From Rotaria macrura (Eukaryota > Rotifera > Eurotatoria > Philodinida > Philodinidae), in assembly GCA_900239685.1 (NCBI GenBank), contig OENT01000505.1, positions 41,725-105,724 of the forward strand: 64,000 nucleotides of DNA. The letters are read 5' to 3'. Positions 24,975 through 37,438 of this stretch are shown here, piece by piece (position 1 is the first letter of the stretch; each line of letters begins with the position of its first letter). The notes beneath the pieces were generated by a model, which was not told where the DNA came from, made no database searches, and saw nothing but the letters and a program-made list of their open reading frames with translations. The translations under genes and the position numbers were made by a program.

Positions 24975-27900
24975 TCAAGGGCCACATATATTTTTTTTAT
25001 ATTGTTTAATTGAACGAATAAATTCCTTTCTGTAAATCTTTGATGGTAAAATGAAGACAGCAAAAGTAAGAACAGATGGTAGAAATGCCAGAAAATAGAT
25101 TATCAAGAAATGCCATGGATCTCGTACAGATTTCATACAACCAGACAAAACAGAAAGAATCAGACGTGGCAGAGCCAAGAATACAAGAATACATGGGGAA
25201 ATCAAAAGATATTTATTTTGATCAAGTATTGTACGTAAATGATCTCTATATGTTAGCTTTGATCGTATAATTGATCGTCGCCTTGCCAGTGTGAGAACGA
25301 TGATGCAAGCTGAAATGGCATTAATCGAAAAAGGCAGAAGGAAATGTACGAACTGCATTGCTGTATCATAAAGTTTGATAGTAGATGAATACGAGGTAAC
25401 GCACCATGTTTGTTGTTCTTCTGTATCATCGATTAAATGACGATGAATTGGGTCATGAATTGTACTTGATGTAGTTATAACAATGACAATAATAATAATA
25501 CGTTTAGCAATTGATTTGCTTTTCTTTTGATCAAAACCTACGCCTTTATAAAGTGTAAAAACTCGTTCGATGGCTACACATGCATTAAGCCAATCATTAA
25601 TACTCAATAATACTCGCAGAAGAAAGTCTATAGATTTGCAATTGAAAATGAAAAAAGACCGATGAGTATTGGAAGTTATTTGTGCATAAACTAGAATGAA
25701 GAATTTCATTAAAAATATAATCATAGTAACAAGAGAAATTATCGATGCTGTAAGCAGATAAATACCACAACCAACTCTGCGTGATGCTTCAGTCCGAAAT
25801 GTAAAAAAAGAAAAACTGCTACTAATAAAGCCAAATATGAACATGATTATGACCAATGCAGCACTGATTATAACTATCACTGGCTGCCGTGCAAAAGGAA
25901 TATGTGGACGAATTTTATAGCTGAGAATAGCATCGAGTGATATGGTAAAGCCTTTCGTAGAAAATTGACAATGTGTTCCATAGAAGCACTCTGCACAAAT
26001 GCATATCGATTTTGTTGGGCATCTTGGTTTATCTTGAAAACATTGAGCATTGTTCTCACAAAATTGACTTCCTTGACAGTTATATATCATACTATGATTG
26101 AAAGTAAAACAATTAGCAAATCGATCTTTAGCACACAAACATATGAATGTTTCATCATAAAAACATTTCAATTCAAATCTCTGTTGGCACAATAAATGAT
26201 AAAGTTTTATTCGTCGTAACTGATTAAATGTGAGTATGGTAGAATTGAATAATTTATAAATACTTGGACATCGTTGTGATGGATTAATTGTAGTAGTAAC
26301 GATGGCTGATAATAAATTATTTTCTTGTGCAATAGCTAAATAGTAATCATTGCTAAACTCTGTAAATAGAAGATGAAATGAATTTGGCATATACAGGATA
26401 ACTGAGTCCTGATCTGGTTTAATCCGTTTGAATGTTGATGTACGTACATGTTCTGCATTATTATCAGCAGTAATAAAATGAAACAAAATTGAAGATGGGA
26501 TAGAGACTTCTTGAAAATTAATGGTAATCTTAGTATCCATCAGTTGGCATGTCTCTCCTGAATAACCTTCATGACATATACAAGTAAAGTTATTAATTGC
26601 AATTCGTTCATCAGTTTCAATGCATTGACCACGGTAGTTACATGTGTCTGGGAGACAAGTGGTATGAGTGAGATGACAACGAGTGCCAAACTTGTGTAAT
26701 GGACATACGCAAATAGATGGCCATCCACCAGCAACACACAACGAATCCAAGGAACAATGGCATGGACGAAAACTACTGCAATGAGATCCTGCCCATCCTG
26801 GATCACAGTGGCAAGCATAATCATTGTTATTTACAAAACGAATGCAACGACCATGATTGCACATGAGTGGACAACTTTTAGATGCCTTAAATGGGATATT
26901 AAGTATAGTAGCTATCCCATAAACAGGTAGGAATGGAAAAGTCATAGGAAATATCCAACTTGCACGGTATGTCAGTGTCTGCTTCTCGTACGCATCAATC
27001 CGTACCGAATAATTCTTAGACATATTCTTTGGTTTAGTCGAGTAAAGTAAATTAATATTGAATTTCACAGAACAATCTCGTATGGCTAAGTACCGTATTT
27101 GATCATGTGATTCAATATTGTGTTGCTGATCAATAAGGACAATTACTAATGCAAAGTTGATTTTCCATTCAACTTCTGCTCGCAACTGTAGTGCAAGACT
27201 AACACGTTGACTTTGATATTCACATGAATCTCCATAATAAGCGTATGGACACAAACATCTTTGCAAGGTGACCCTCCCAGTTGATCGAACGAAAATGTGA
27301 ATTCCCCGATTACATTGCCATTCTTTAGCTTTCTGTGTTAATGCGACGAATTTGGTTACCTTGGCTTGAGAAGCAGGTTGCTTTGAGCTTGTCTTCATAC
27401 GCAGAAAATTGTTATGATGATACAGAATATCAATTTGTTCGGGATATACTACTGTATTACGAAGTGAAAAAAATACTTGATCTGGCTTTGATGAGGGTGA
27501 ATGACAGAGAAATTTTACAATCTCACTATTCTCATGTTGATACTCTTCATCGCAAGGAAATAAATATTCTCGATCACACACAAGTTCGTCATCATTTAAC
27601 GGACAATCATTTACACCATCACAAAGAAGGCTATCAGAATCGGAAAAAAATGAATCATTCCAACATCGAAATATAGTACCTAGATAGTAGTAATCGTTTC
27701 CCATGCATGCACGCCATTCATCTGATGCACCCACACAATCGACTATGCCATCACCAGCTTTATTAATGGATAGACAAGTCAAACTAAAGTTCTCAGGTGA
27801 AACACATGGATGAAATAAGGACGGACAGTTTGGCAAGTATGGACAATTAATTTCATCGATTCCATTGTAACAATTCCATATACGATTGCACCGCGTGTAA

Positions 27901-29600
27901 ATATTGTTACAAGGCCACCAGTCACAATCTGTCTCGTCAGTGTCAGTGGTCATCTTATCGACCGTAACATCGAGATATCCATCACACAAAAGAGGATACC
28001 AAATGGATTTTATCACCTTATCGTTGCTGATTGCTGAATCCAATATATTTATATGAGTTTTGAGTGTTTCGTCATCGTTTCTATAACAATCTTCTACATC
28101 GTCGTTGAGACGATATCTTGAAATGCATTTTGGAGATTTATAGCATTGATAAAGTGACGAGTGTCGGCATTTAGTTTGATTTTTCGTATCATGAATGGTT
28201 AAACATTTGTAGAATGCTTTCTTGATCCAAAAAACAAGTGTAGACCATATTTCTTCTTCCCGTATAATGAACTTGGAATCAAGTGGTCGACATGTCAAGT
28301 TCCCGAGTAGAATTGTTGTGACAGGTAGTATGCCATCGCACAACTCTGCATCATAACATAAATAGTCGGGCAATAGTAGGATTTCATCGAAAGCTTTTAT
28401 AAGTGATCGTTTGTTTGAAAAAATGAAGCGTACATGACCGAACAGAATAGGATAAGAAGGGAAAGTGAAAAAGGACTCATTACAATATTTGCGAATAAGT
28501 TTCGTGCATGCTTGGACTGTTGAACACACATCTGGGCATTGTTGCCAAGTGACGCATAGCATAACTTTTCGACAGTTGCTGGCGTCGTCATTCGACTGTG
28601 GCTGTATCATAGCAATAGCCATCATTCTACCACGACCACTTATACATGGTCCATTTTCGTAAGTACAGTCTCCGTCACCGCACGCGAAATTACTGAGCAA
28701 TGTATGTGCACATGTGTGTTCTTCACATCGTAATGAAGGATTATCATAACACCATTGAATCCTGTAAGCCATAGAATTCAACAGCTTTGGTTCATCTGTT
28801 TGATCTATGCAGTCAGGGTTGAGTGTATTGTCATTGTAAAATTCTATTGGAATGCATTGCATTCCATTATGACAACGATATTCGTTCTTTTCGCATTCAA
28901 ATGTTTCTAAATCGAAACACTCACTTTCATCTTGACCACCATTTACGCAATCTATTTTGCCATCACATACTTCACGCCAATCAAGACACACGGGATCTGG
29001 ACCGCGAATGCACTGCAAGTGTACGTAGCATGTCTCCAGCATAAAATCCGCGATCTTTTTATTCTTCCGTGAGGGCTGAAATGTTGACTTTATAATTTCA
29101 TCAAAAGAACGACCGTTTGTTAGAAATGCATACTGACAACGTGATCCAAACCAAGGAGATGAACATCTATAAAAAACCTGCTATCCCAAAGAAAGAGTTG
29201 GGTTATCTAAATAGATTTGATATTGTTCAACGAGATCCATTGGTGCAGACCATAATAGCAACTGTTGACTATTGACACTTTGTAGTGATAATTCATGAAA
29301 AGTCTTATTCAAAAGAACATTTTCGTCAAATACCGCTGATGCAATTTCCAAAGAGAGTTCATCATTGGAAACATTTAACGGATGCATACAATAGGATAGA
29401 ATGTGATGTTGGAAAATATCCGAAACGTCCTGGTCTTCGTGGATATCATTCGGTACATAATAAAGAAGACAATCATAATAAGCATGACTCAAATCTATGC
29501 TTCGTTCCGTTTTGTACATATTAAACTGCTGTTCCACACTGTAAAACGAGTCTGTCCATGCGAATACATATAGAAATAAAGAGAAAATCCATCCATTCAT
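24975..29600 (-). CDS. LDLa/EGF 7-transmembrane receptor, interrupted by one in-frame TAG
   Basis: The frame starts at 29600 with a signal peptide (MNGWIFSLFLYVFAWTDS). It runs 139 codons to a TAG at 29183-29181 and continues in the same frame for 46 codons (starting QVFYRCSSPWFGSRCQYAF) and then 1355 residues to 24975. From the N-terminus there are several LDL-receptor class A modules (for example CDGKIDCVNGGQDESEC, CNRIWNCYNGIDEINC), a long extracellular part, and three or four EGF-like modules (CHCDPGWAGSHC, CICHEGYSGETC). A rhodopsin-like seven-helix domain occupies about the last 300 residues, with an AIERV motif in place of DRY. The family is large in bdelloids and the ligand is unknown. 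There is no intron. The single stop is the only lesion seen, so this may be a recent null allele, a readthrough case or a sequence error. Confidence 0.88.
29181..29183 (-). other. In-frame TAG in receptor gene
   Basis: The codon order on the minus strand is ...TTG GGA TAG CAG GTT TTT TAT AGA TGT. Sequence on both sides is coding-like in the same frame. A splice removing it would need a 65-nt intron with a poor donor, which would also delete conserved-looking residues. Confidence 0.7.
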
Positions 29601-29935
29601 TTCTTTTCTTTTTTACCCTTCCAAATCAGCCCATGCCAACAGTTAGTTTTCTTAACTATTCTGTGAGGCACATAAGCTGCGTTCTTCGCTAATGTTATCA
29701 ATAAAATTGTCAGGAATCTTTGCAAATATTTATCGTCAGAAGAGCTCGAGAATATTTCTCCGGAATACTGTTAAAACACCATCATGTGATTACATGGTTT
29801 CACAATACTAAATCATTTTTCCTGGCAAACATTTGCTGCAATTTTATCACAACAAAGCGTGTAGTTTCGGATGTCGACATGAAAAACGTGTTAATCCGCT
29901 GCTGCAACATATCGTGAGGTTAATGGTATGAGTTT
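29601..29935. other. Upstream region of receptor gene
   Basis: About 335 bp between the receptor start and the next telomere-like junction. The promoter must lie here if the gene is expressed. No specific motif is called. Confidence 0.4.
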
Positions 29936-29936
29936 C

Positions 29937-30093
29937 TGGGTGTGGGATGTCGGTGTGTCAGGGACTGGGTGTGGATGTGTGTGCCGCCTTGTACCCCATT
30001 CAATAACAGCGCACAAACGCACCCAGTTAAAGTTAGACCGATGACCCCAGCCATAGGTGTACCTACTCACAGACCCACTCACACCCACACCCT
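29937..30093. repeat. Inverted telomere-like junction 3
   Basis: The G-rich part 29937-29985 (CTGGGTGTGGGATG, CTGGGTGTGGATGTGTGTG) and the C-rich part 30065-30093 (CCCACTCACACCCACACCC) are separated by about 80 bases that include one further ACCCAG. Confidence 0.75.
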
Positions 30094-30427
30094 TCAGAGT
30101 TTCTATCATTATTTTTGGTTGCGGTGTGATGCTCCTTGCAGCGTTTGTGACGATCGCGTGCAGTTTCACCCATGTAGACTTGATCGCAATCTTTACATGA
30201 AATTTTATAACTGACTTGCTTGTTTTTCTTCGAGATATAGACGCCTTTTGGCATAGGTAGAAACGTGTCTTTCAATGTATTACGTTTCTTGAATACAATT
30301 TTGACATTAATGTGCGGGAGCAACTTGTTACATATTTTACGGACTCTAGAAGCGAATATTATTGTTTCATGTCCGTAGTAAGCCATTGTGAAGAATATGT
30401 TCTTCTTTTGCGCAGTTGCTTGTTTCG
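30094..30427 (-). pseudogene. Penelope-like element fragment with GIY-YIG-type endonuclease segment
   Basis: Read on the minus strand, this stretch encodes the linker and endonuclease start of a Penelope-like retroelement: a segment with RVRKICNKL and KIVFKKRNTLKD, then YKISCKDCDQVYMGETARD with the CxxC and VYxGET(G/A)R motifs, then RHKRCKEH. The reverse transcriptase is absent and the endonuclease stops shortly after KEH. On both sides the frame runs straight into telomere-like repeats, so both ends are cut exactly at arrays. The identification rests on the PLE endonuclease motif. The retained stretch is too short to be active. Confidence 0.75.
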
Positions 30428-30541
30428 GTTGTGGATGTGAGTGTGCGCGTGGGGCTGGGGCGGGTGTGGGCGGTGGTTTGGGTGAGTGTGGATGTGCGTA
30501 TCGACATAATTGAGACTCACATCCACTCCACACCCACACCC
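30428..30541. repeat. Inverted telomere-like junction 4
   Basis: The G-rich part 30428-30498 (GTGGGGCTGGGGCGGGTGTG, GGTTTGGGTGAGTGTGG) is followed after about 14 bases by the C-rich part 30513-30541 (CTCACATCCACTCCACACCC). It abuts copy B of the dispersed 0.7-kb repeat. Confidence 0.75.
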
Positions 30542-30544
30542 TCT

Positions 30545-31225
30545 GCACTCTATTAATTTTCTAAAAAGATACTTTAAAACTCATTATTTCAATCCATGCT
30601 ATCCAATGCTGCTGCCACGAAGTCAACTTTAGTTCAACTCTTTGTACGGCGTACAATATCGACTATAACAGATCTACTATTATGAGTACTAAAACATGTC
30701 TAGTTACAACCAAAAATAATTACATGTAAATCTCAATAAGTGAAATCGACTGCTGACAAATGAAAATATAGAAGGAAAAGACATGCACGATGACATTACT
30801 ATGTTAGCAAACATTAATTTCCTGACATTGTGGCAAAAAAATTCATGATTTTATTTTGATTAAAGTAATATTTCAAGGAAATCTAATTCTGTGATTTCAA
30901 GCGTGTATTCAAAAAATTATTCTAAGAAACTAATTTTCGTTTTTAGACTACCACCAGGCAAAGTGACCATGAATCAAAGCGAAGTTTGAGAACTAAAAGA
31001 TCTTCGTTCATTGTTCTTTCGTTGAAAAATATTTTTTGTAAATACGATTAGACAATAAAAAAGATTTATTTTTCATGATTCTTACATGGTAGTATTCAAT
31101 TTGACGGCAATAGATGAACACTGAGCATAATTAAATTTGATAATACTAATCTTGATTGTAATCGAGATCGACTTCAGCAAATGTGTTTTTCAAACGTGGT
31201 AAGCCGCAGTCAACGAAGCGTTAGG
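30545..31225. repeat. Dispersed 0.7-kb repeat, copy B
   Basis: Direct-orientation counterpart of 23165-23875. It starts immediately after the C-rich telomere-like array. No coding frame. Confidence 0.75.
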
Positions 31226-33375
31226 TGTTAATATGAGATTTCAGATGGCCGATGATTTTTCTTCTCTTAATTTTCACATTAGAAGCAACAAAAGTTGATA
31301 TGGAATTATATGTAGCTTCATGTTCAGAGCCCGTTTCTCTAAGAGTGCTAGACTAATACTAAAAGAATGTTTTGTTCTGTACGACTATGCTAATATGCGA
31401 CAGTTTTTCCTCGATGGTTATATATCTGAATCTAAAAGATGAATCGTATCGACATATTGAATTAAATCGGTTGGTATGTTGCAATCTTCTTCTGAAGCGC
31501 ATGCGCATTGACTATGGTACAAATAAATATAATTTTTTCTTATCATTATTCGAATGTGTAAATTTCAGAAGGAGACGTGAAAAAAAGTCGCATAAAACCC
31601 CATCGATAATGAAGCTTAATCGAATATTAGCTCGAGAGCAATAGTGGTTCTATGTAATTTTCATCGAAATATAATTTTGCTTTTTCTATGACATCGTTTC
31701 AATGACTTTTATGACATATATGATTATAGTCATATACTCAGCATTTCGATAACTTTCATGATTTGGTTTATAAGAGTACCTTCGCTGACTTTCTGGACTG
31801 ATGGTTTGAACAACCTCGATGCTGATATTAGTTTTCAACGCTATTAAGTCTTCGCAGTCGGTCGCTTTCGCCTTTGATTATGTTTTGCTTGGTAGGAGAC
31901 AGTGAGCAGCTATATTTTGGAAGTAGATATTAGGAAAATGAATACACCAAAAAGAGTACCAGACTACGAATTGCAACAATTAAAACATGCTTATTTAATG
32001 CAGTGTACACAATGATCAGCAAGTGTATTTGATATAAACGATGCTGATTTTCAAGCATCCTATTAGTTTCTTGAATAAAAACAAGCGTGGGATTTTTTTA
32101 AAATATTCATGAGACATCATTGTTGCAGTATGTTGCTTATTGGAATGAAAATGGAGTTTATTTCCAGAAAAAAGGCCAAATTAATTTTCTCTTCTTTCTT
32201 TAAACAGTCTATATAAAACAGAAGCGCAGTAGCTTTACCGCATATCATTTTAAAGCAAAAAATAAATTTAGATTTTTTCGAATATTAAACATTGGTATCA
32301 AAGTTCTCATCAGCCACACAACTTTTCAGGTATGTGTATGCATAGCAAACTTCATTTGAGTGTAAATCTATTTAAAAGTATGAATCAGCTGCCATAATAA
32401 ACAACACATTTGTATTGTATGAAAAATCGAATTGAATCGAAAAATAAGCACACAAATTTAAATACTTTTCTCAGAGTGTTCAATACAACTGTCGAAATAA
32501 ACACATTACTGAGAAATTAGTTTAGAGTGGTTAATATGTGGTAAGATAAATAACATCGAAAGACAAACGAAAAAACATATCACAAGTAAATAAGAACTGA
32601 ATAGATAGTACATATGGTGAAATCTACACAAAAATCATAGTTTTCAGTTTTGCAACAAATGTGAACCTTGGATTTTGTCTATGATCGAATTCTTTAAAGT
32701 CGACAGTAACAAGTATTGGTTGAACACCGAAATGTAAATAATGATTGCACTTCAATACATAAAACGTAGTTTAACATAGAAATTCTAAATGGATTTTAAG
32801 TGCCAAAATGGAACAAAAAAATCAGCAAAACGAAAGATTTAATACCATGAAGTATTCTTTATTACTTGTGGATTTTTCATTTTAAGTAAGATCATCACCA
32901 ATGTAACCAACTGACATGTAGATAATCTTGCTAGATAGCTGTGCTATCACTCACCAATCTCAACTACACAAAGCATTCAAGTTAACTAATTAAATGAAGA
33001 AGATCCACACCCAATGGACATATTAGAAGAAGACATTAATAAAAACCGATGTTCACATAAAGCAAATAGAATAATGTCTACTCAGTATGTAGCTCTCATA
33101 AGCGATGATTGTTATCATTTCTTCTATGTTATGGACCTGTGTTTGATGTGTGACAAGTTAAAACTCATCAATAATATAGACGTGATCATGCTCGAGTTTC
33201 GATTAGCCATTAGTTCATTGCACTATTGCGAAGGTTAATTGTCCGTTGCAAATCGAGGCTTTTCCACCATTATTTACTTATTGATGATCTCATTTGTTTC
33301 TTTATTACCGTTCGTTCACCACCAGAAAGAATGTGAATATCAGCTTTATGAAATTAGCAGTGAAACTGAAACCGT
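31226..33375. other. Intergenic sequence
   Basis: AT-rich. The 90-codon frame at 31372-31644 and the 74-codon frame at 33014-33238 have no recognised motif. Nothing else is supported. Confidence 0.4.
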
Positions 33376-33384
33376 TTCAGAAGG

Positions 33385-34055
33385 GGGATCCGGAAAGATG
33401 CGCACGGGGAAATGTGCGCACGGAAAGATGCGCACGGAAACTTGCGCACGAAGAGACTTGCGCACGAAATATCAGACTATTCGCAGTGCATGAACAATGC
33501 TTGAAAGGAGAAGAGAAGAACAAAAAAATCTAGCTTTTTTGAATTCAAGCTCAATATACTCATTCTAGAGTTAAATCAAAAATGGAACGTAGTCTAATCC
33601 AAAAATTTTCGAATTGTAATTAATACACGTTTAAGCCTTTTAATACTTTAATCCAATCAATATCAACATCTGGATAAACGTTTACTCAACCTTGTCTTGA
33701 ATCCTCATAGTCATATTATTGATCAATTAAGTGCCCTAGCACATAACATAACTTTGAATTAAGTATCTTCATTTGAAATAGAAACACTAAGTAGTGATAT
33801 TGTATTTGTACACTAGTGAACATTAGTTCTTTTTTGTACTTTACTTCTAATTATTAATATAACAATTAATCTTCAAAAATAAATTATTTATGCTAATTTG
33901 TTCAATTGACTTTTATTGATATGAAAACGAGAAATCAAAATTGCGTGCGCAAAGTATCCGTGCGCAAGATTCCCGTGCGCAAGTTTCCTCGTGCGCAAGT
34001 TTCCGTGCGCATCTTTCCGTGCGCATGTTTCCTCGTGCGCTTCTTTCCTAGACCC
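33385..34055. mobile_element. Foldback element with 9-bp target duplication and GCGCACG-array ends
   Basis: TTCAGAAGG occurs directly at both borders (33376-33384 and 34056-34064). Inside, the ends are inverted: left GGGATCCGGAAAGATGCGCACG, with the right end as inverse GGGTCTAGGAAAGAAGCGCACG. Each terminal region is made of about 6-8 short units of roughly 12 bp built on TGCGCACGGAAA, in opposite orientation at the two ends (33400-33470 and 33940-34045). The core of about 450 bp is AT-rich and non-coding. A 9-bp duplication fits Mutator-like elements, but the superfamily is an inference. Confidence 0.8.
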
Positions 34056-34064
34056 TTCAGAAGG

Positions 34065-36389
34065 ATAGATTGCGAACAGAAATCGCAATCTAGCATGTGT
34101 ATAACAATTTAAGAGAGTACGTATCCCTTATTCCTCCCTGTAGATATAAGGTATCATATTTCCACGAACTATTCTTTCGGAAATGTCGATATATTCATCT
34201 GTTTCACCTCTATTCACACTCAAAACAATATGATAGACAAACGATAATAATCGATCACAGCGCAATTCCGAACTTATGCTTTGTTTTTATCAAATAGTCA
34301 TACATCTGTGACGGCGTATGTAGCAGACTACTCCGTGTCGTAAAAATTGATTGTAATTTTCTAAACATATATTATCGATTCGTTTTCGTATTCTATCACT
34401 ATTCACACCGATATCACAGCAAGGAAAACTGTCGATCACTTACAATCCTGGTTTAATAAAAATATAGATAATCTTTTTCTTTCCACCAAATTAGTTGAAT
34501 TATCTGTTAGAACGTAGGTGATTACTTGATACTCACCGGAATTTAAAAGTATGCCTCTCGTTCCCAGCCATTCTGAAGAAGATCATGGAATACTTCATCT
34601 TTCATTTTCATTTGTTTTCTGTAATATTATGCAACTCAGATAAACGGTAGAGAGATAAAGAGGGTGCTCGTTAGTGTGGTTAGACTATGCCGTTTATAGA
34701 TTCATTTTCATATTGTCTATCTTATATGTAAAGCGGATATCGAAGGATATTCACAACATAAAGATTTATGACGAGTGCACTGAAATGAATGAACCGCTCA
34801 GTATGTTAGCGATGCTTTTTTCAATTTTCATCGAATATGACTGGCTGATTTTGAAAAATTCACTTTTTGAAGTTCTACAAAAACGTCACTTCTGTTTATT
34901 AAACGTAAATAGTTTCAATCATCCTTTCAAACACGATGCAATCAATTGCTACACAACAGATAAAATTTTAACGACACCTAATTCGTAAATTTTGGTAATT
35001 GATGATTTTAATTGTTGAATCACTGTAATTCTTGACTTGAGTTAGTCCCTGTTGATCAATTCGCTCTAGATGGAATAATCCTAAGGATTTAACTCAGGCA
35101 TTAGGGGGAGATTAATGATTCTTATCAATAAATGATGGAATCCTGTCTACAAACCATTGTATTTTGTCATAAAGTGCTAGTGGATGTTTGTACCATTCTA
35201 ATGAAAGATTCAATCGTTACCGAAAACTTGATTCCCATCTTTTAATTCAACGGAAATCACTTTTTCTATGTTAATAACATGATCGATGATCTTTCGTTTC
35301 AGATTACCTTGGTTTCATTGACTTTTCTACTTGATTTCAACGTCTTCATCAACAACAGGATGACTGACTGACCACAATCTACCCTTCTGAGCCTAATACA
35401 CATTACCATTATCAAAAAGTTTTTCATACGAAAAGAGAATTTCCATTGTCTATTCTTGTGGAAAATTTGTTCAAATCTAACTTCTGAAATTTTTTTGAAC
35501 CTTTTGAAAATTGGACAGTGACAGTTCAGTTTTTTTAATTGGCTTTAATCTCAGATCGTCTTTTAATATTCGCCTGATATTGGTTACAGAAATGTGGATA
35601 AACTAGTAGATTCGATAATTGAGTCGAACTAAATCAACGGATCATCTGACATCATCTTTTAACTTTTATTACACCAAAAACATTATTTAAATCACGATCT
35701 ATTTCTATTGAAGTATCACCGTTTTACTTCTTGGAAAGCTCGATTTTTGAAGATCTCTAAGTTTAATGATCTAAAAACGTAAACATTCTATTAATCTAAG
35801 GGAAAAATCCATCAATTTGTAGAAAAATGAACAGCGAATTTTTCAACAAACTTTGTCAGAATCAATGAGAATTGAAATATTTATCATAACAATATTAAGA
35901 GTTCTTTTTATTCAGGCGAACTGGTTATAGATTGTACTTTCGTAAGATCTGCAAAAAATACAACAAGGAATGCAGAACGAGGATAGTCGAAGCTAAATTT
36001 AAATAGAACTATGCTGACATGGGTTGCCAGCAGATGTGTAATTTCGTTGTTCGATAGATAAAAAGCTGTAATTTGTTGACATCTGTATCTCTCAATGTTT
36101 TTATCTAATTAAATTACATTAATTATGGACATGTAAATGTTCTAAGTGAGAGAGAACAAACGTTGCACATTATAATAGTCTTTTTTTCGGAATCCTACTG
36201 AACCATGGAGCATTATATTCTTTTAGTAGTAAAATAGACATTTTAAGATTGTATCGAAAAATGATAAGATCGTGGATCTTAATTATCTTCTCATGTTTTG
36301 GTTTCTTAAGAATGCCGACATCGTATTCTCGATTGCGATTGAAGCTTATCGAGCTCAATCTATTCAAAAGTGGATAAAATGATGCAGAT
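34065..36389. other. Intergenic sequence
   Basis: AT-rich DNA. The frame at 34674-34988 is hydrophobic and without known motifs. No repeat or RNA gene is recognised. Confidence 0.4.
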
Positions 36390-36630
36390 GTGATTCAACA
36401 AGAGTTTTGGTCAACTCGTCTTTACCTTCTCCTGCTCATCATCAGTCTTTTTATATTGATAGTCTACAGTGCCCTCGAAATAAGAACAATTCATGTCACC
36501 ATTCAAAATCCATCACTGGAAGTATTTCAAACTCTACAGTTGAAATATTCGGAAACGTTGAGCTGTCCTTGCTCTCAAATAGCTGTCAAATATGACCGGT
36601 TCATTCAAATTCAACCTAAATATCATCAGG
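36390..36630 (+). pseudogene. Partial gene of a bdelloid membrane-protein family
   Basis: The exon encodes a short N-terminal segment, one strongly hydrophobic helix (LYLLLLIISLFILIVYSAL) and then an extracellular-looking part with TLSCPCSQIAVKYDRFI and QPKYHQ. It is followed by a good donor, GTAAGT, at 36631. I recall a large set of bdelloid proteins with this TRLY-helix / LxCPCSxIA / FHQVC pattern, but no family name or function. The continuation expected after the donor (VCSS-type) was not found downstream, so the gene is probably truncated. The 36626-36901 minus-strand frame is not a clear partner. Confidence 0.5.
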
Positions 36631-37095
36631 TAAGTGAACTCTTGGAGGAATGAGTGGCATTTTCCGACAGGTTATTTGAATACAATACAAAGACATCCCC
36701 CGTCCTTGAAAAGCAACGAAGCGCAGCATTGGAATGGCATAACCAATAGAAATATGATTCATCCATGGATAATATGAATGAGATTAGAAAATGATTCAAA
36801 AGCATTCTTTCTACTTCAGTCGAGTCACTAGACAGTGCACTAACACAATTGTACTGATAAAATAATTGTTTCAAAAATGCATTGTTCCGAATCATGTCCA
36901 TTTGAATGAATCCAATAATAAAATCGAGTGGATCTGTCGAATTCGACCAGCCGTCGAAATTGAGTAGGACTCCAGGTCAAGAAATCCCTGTCGGATCCAA
37001 CAATTGAATTCGAATCAATAAGTTGCGTAGTACTTAGATTTTGATGCTTGTTGTCAAGGTTAGTGAAAGTCTGTACTGGAGTCAGTTAGATTTCA
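36631..37095. other. Sequence following the partial gene
   Basis: No exon is confirmed. It contains GGATCC- and GAATTC-rich stretches near 36930-37010 but nothing with a clear identity. Confidence 0.35.
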
Positions 37096-37386
37096 ATCCT
37101 ATCGAGGTCGGCGATTACGGACCTCATATACAGCTATAAGCGACCGTTAACGCTCCCTACAAGACCGTAAATGGTCGCATTTTAGCGTTCTGCATCGACC
37201 AGTGTTACGGTCGTATATCGCCGCGTCGTATACGTGCAAATACGATTGTAATTATAGGGAGAAATATGGTCGAAAATGGAAACCGTTTACGGATTTTGTA
37301 TACGAGGATCATAAACGATCGTTTTCCTCTCCGTATATCGTCGTATTTCTCGGTATACGACAAGGAGCTATACGACCGTAATACAG
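37096..37386. other. CpG-rich, palindrome-rich block
   Basis: About 290 bp unusually rich in CG and in CGTA/TACG words (for example CGGTCGTATATCGCCGCGTC, CGTATATCGTCGTA), in sharp contrast to its AT-rich surroundings. It ends directly at a telomere-like junction. No open frame. It may be part of a transposon end. Confidence 0.5.
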
Positions 37387-37438
37387 GAGGGTGTGGGTGT
37401 GTGTCTTGTAATATCTAACACCCACTCACACGCACACT
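37387..37438. repeat. Inverted telomere-like junction 5
   Basis: GAGGGTGTGGGTGTGTGT (37387-37403) is followed, after about 14 bases, by ACACCCACTCACACGCACAC (37418-37438). Confidence 0.75.

Noticed and set aside
36626-36901. 91-codon minus-strand frame as a separate gene
   Set aside because: It overlaps the donor end of the partial plus-strand gene and has no recognisable feature. It may still be a remnant but cannot be supported.
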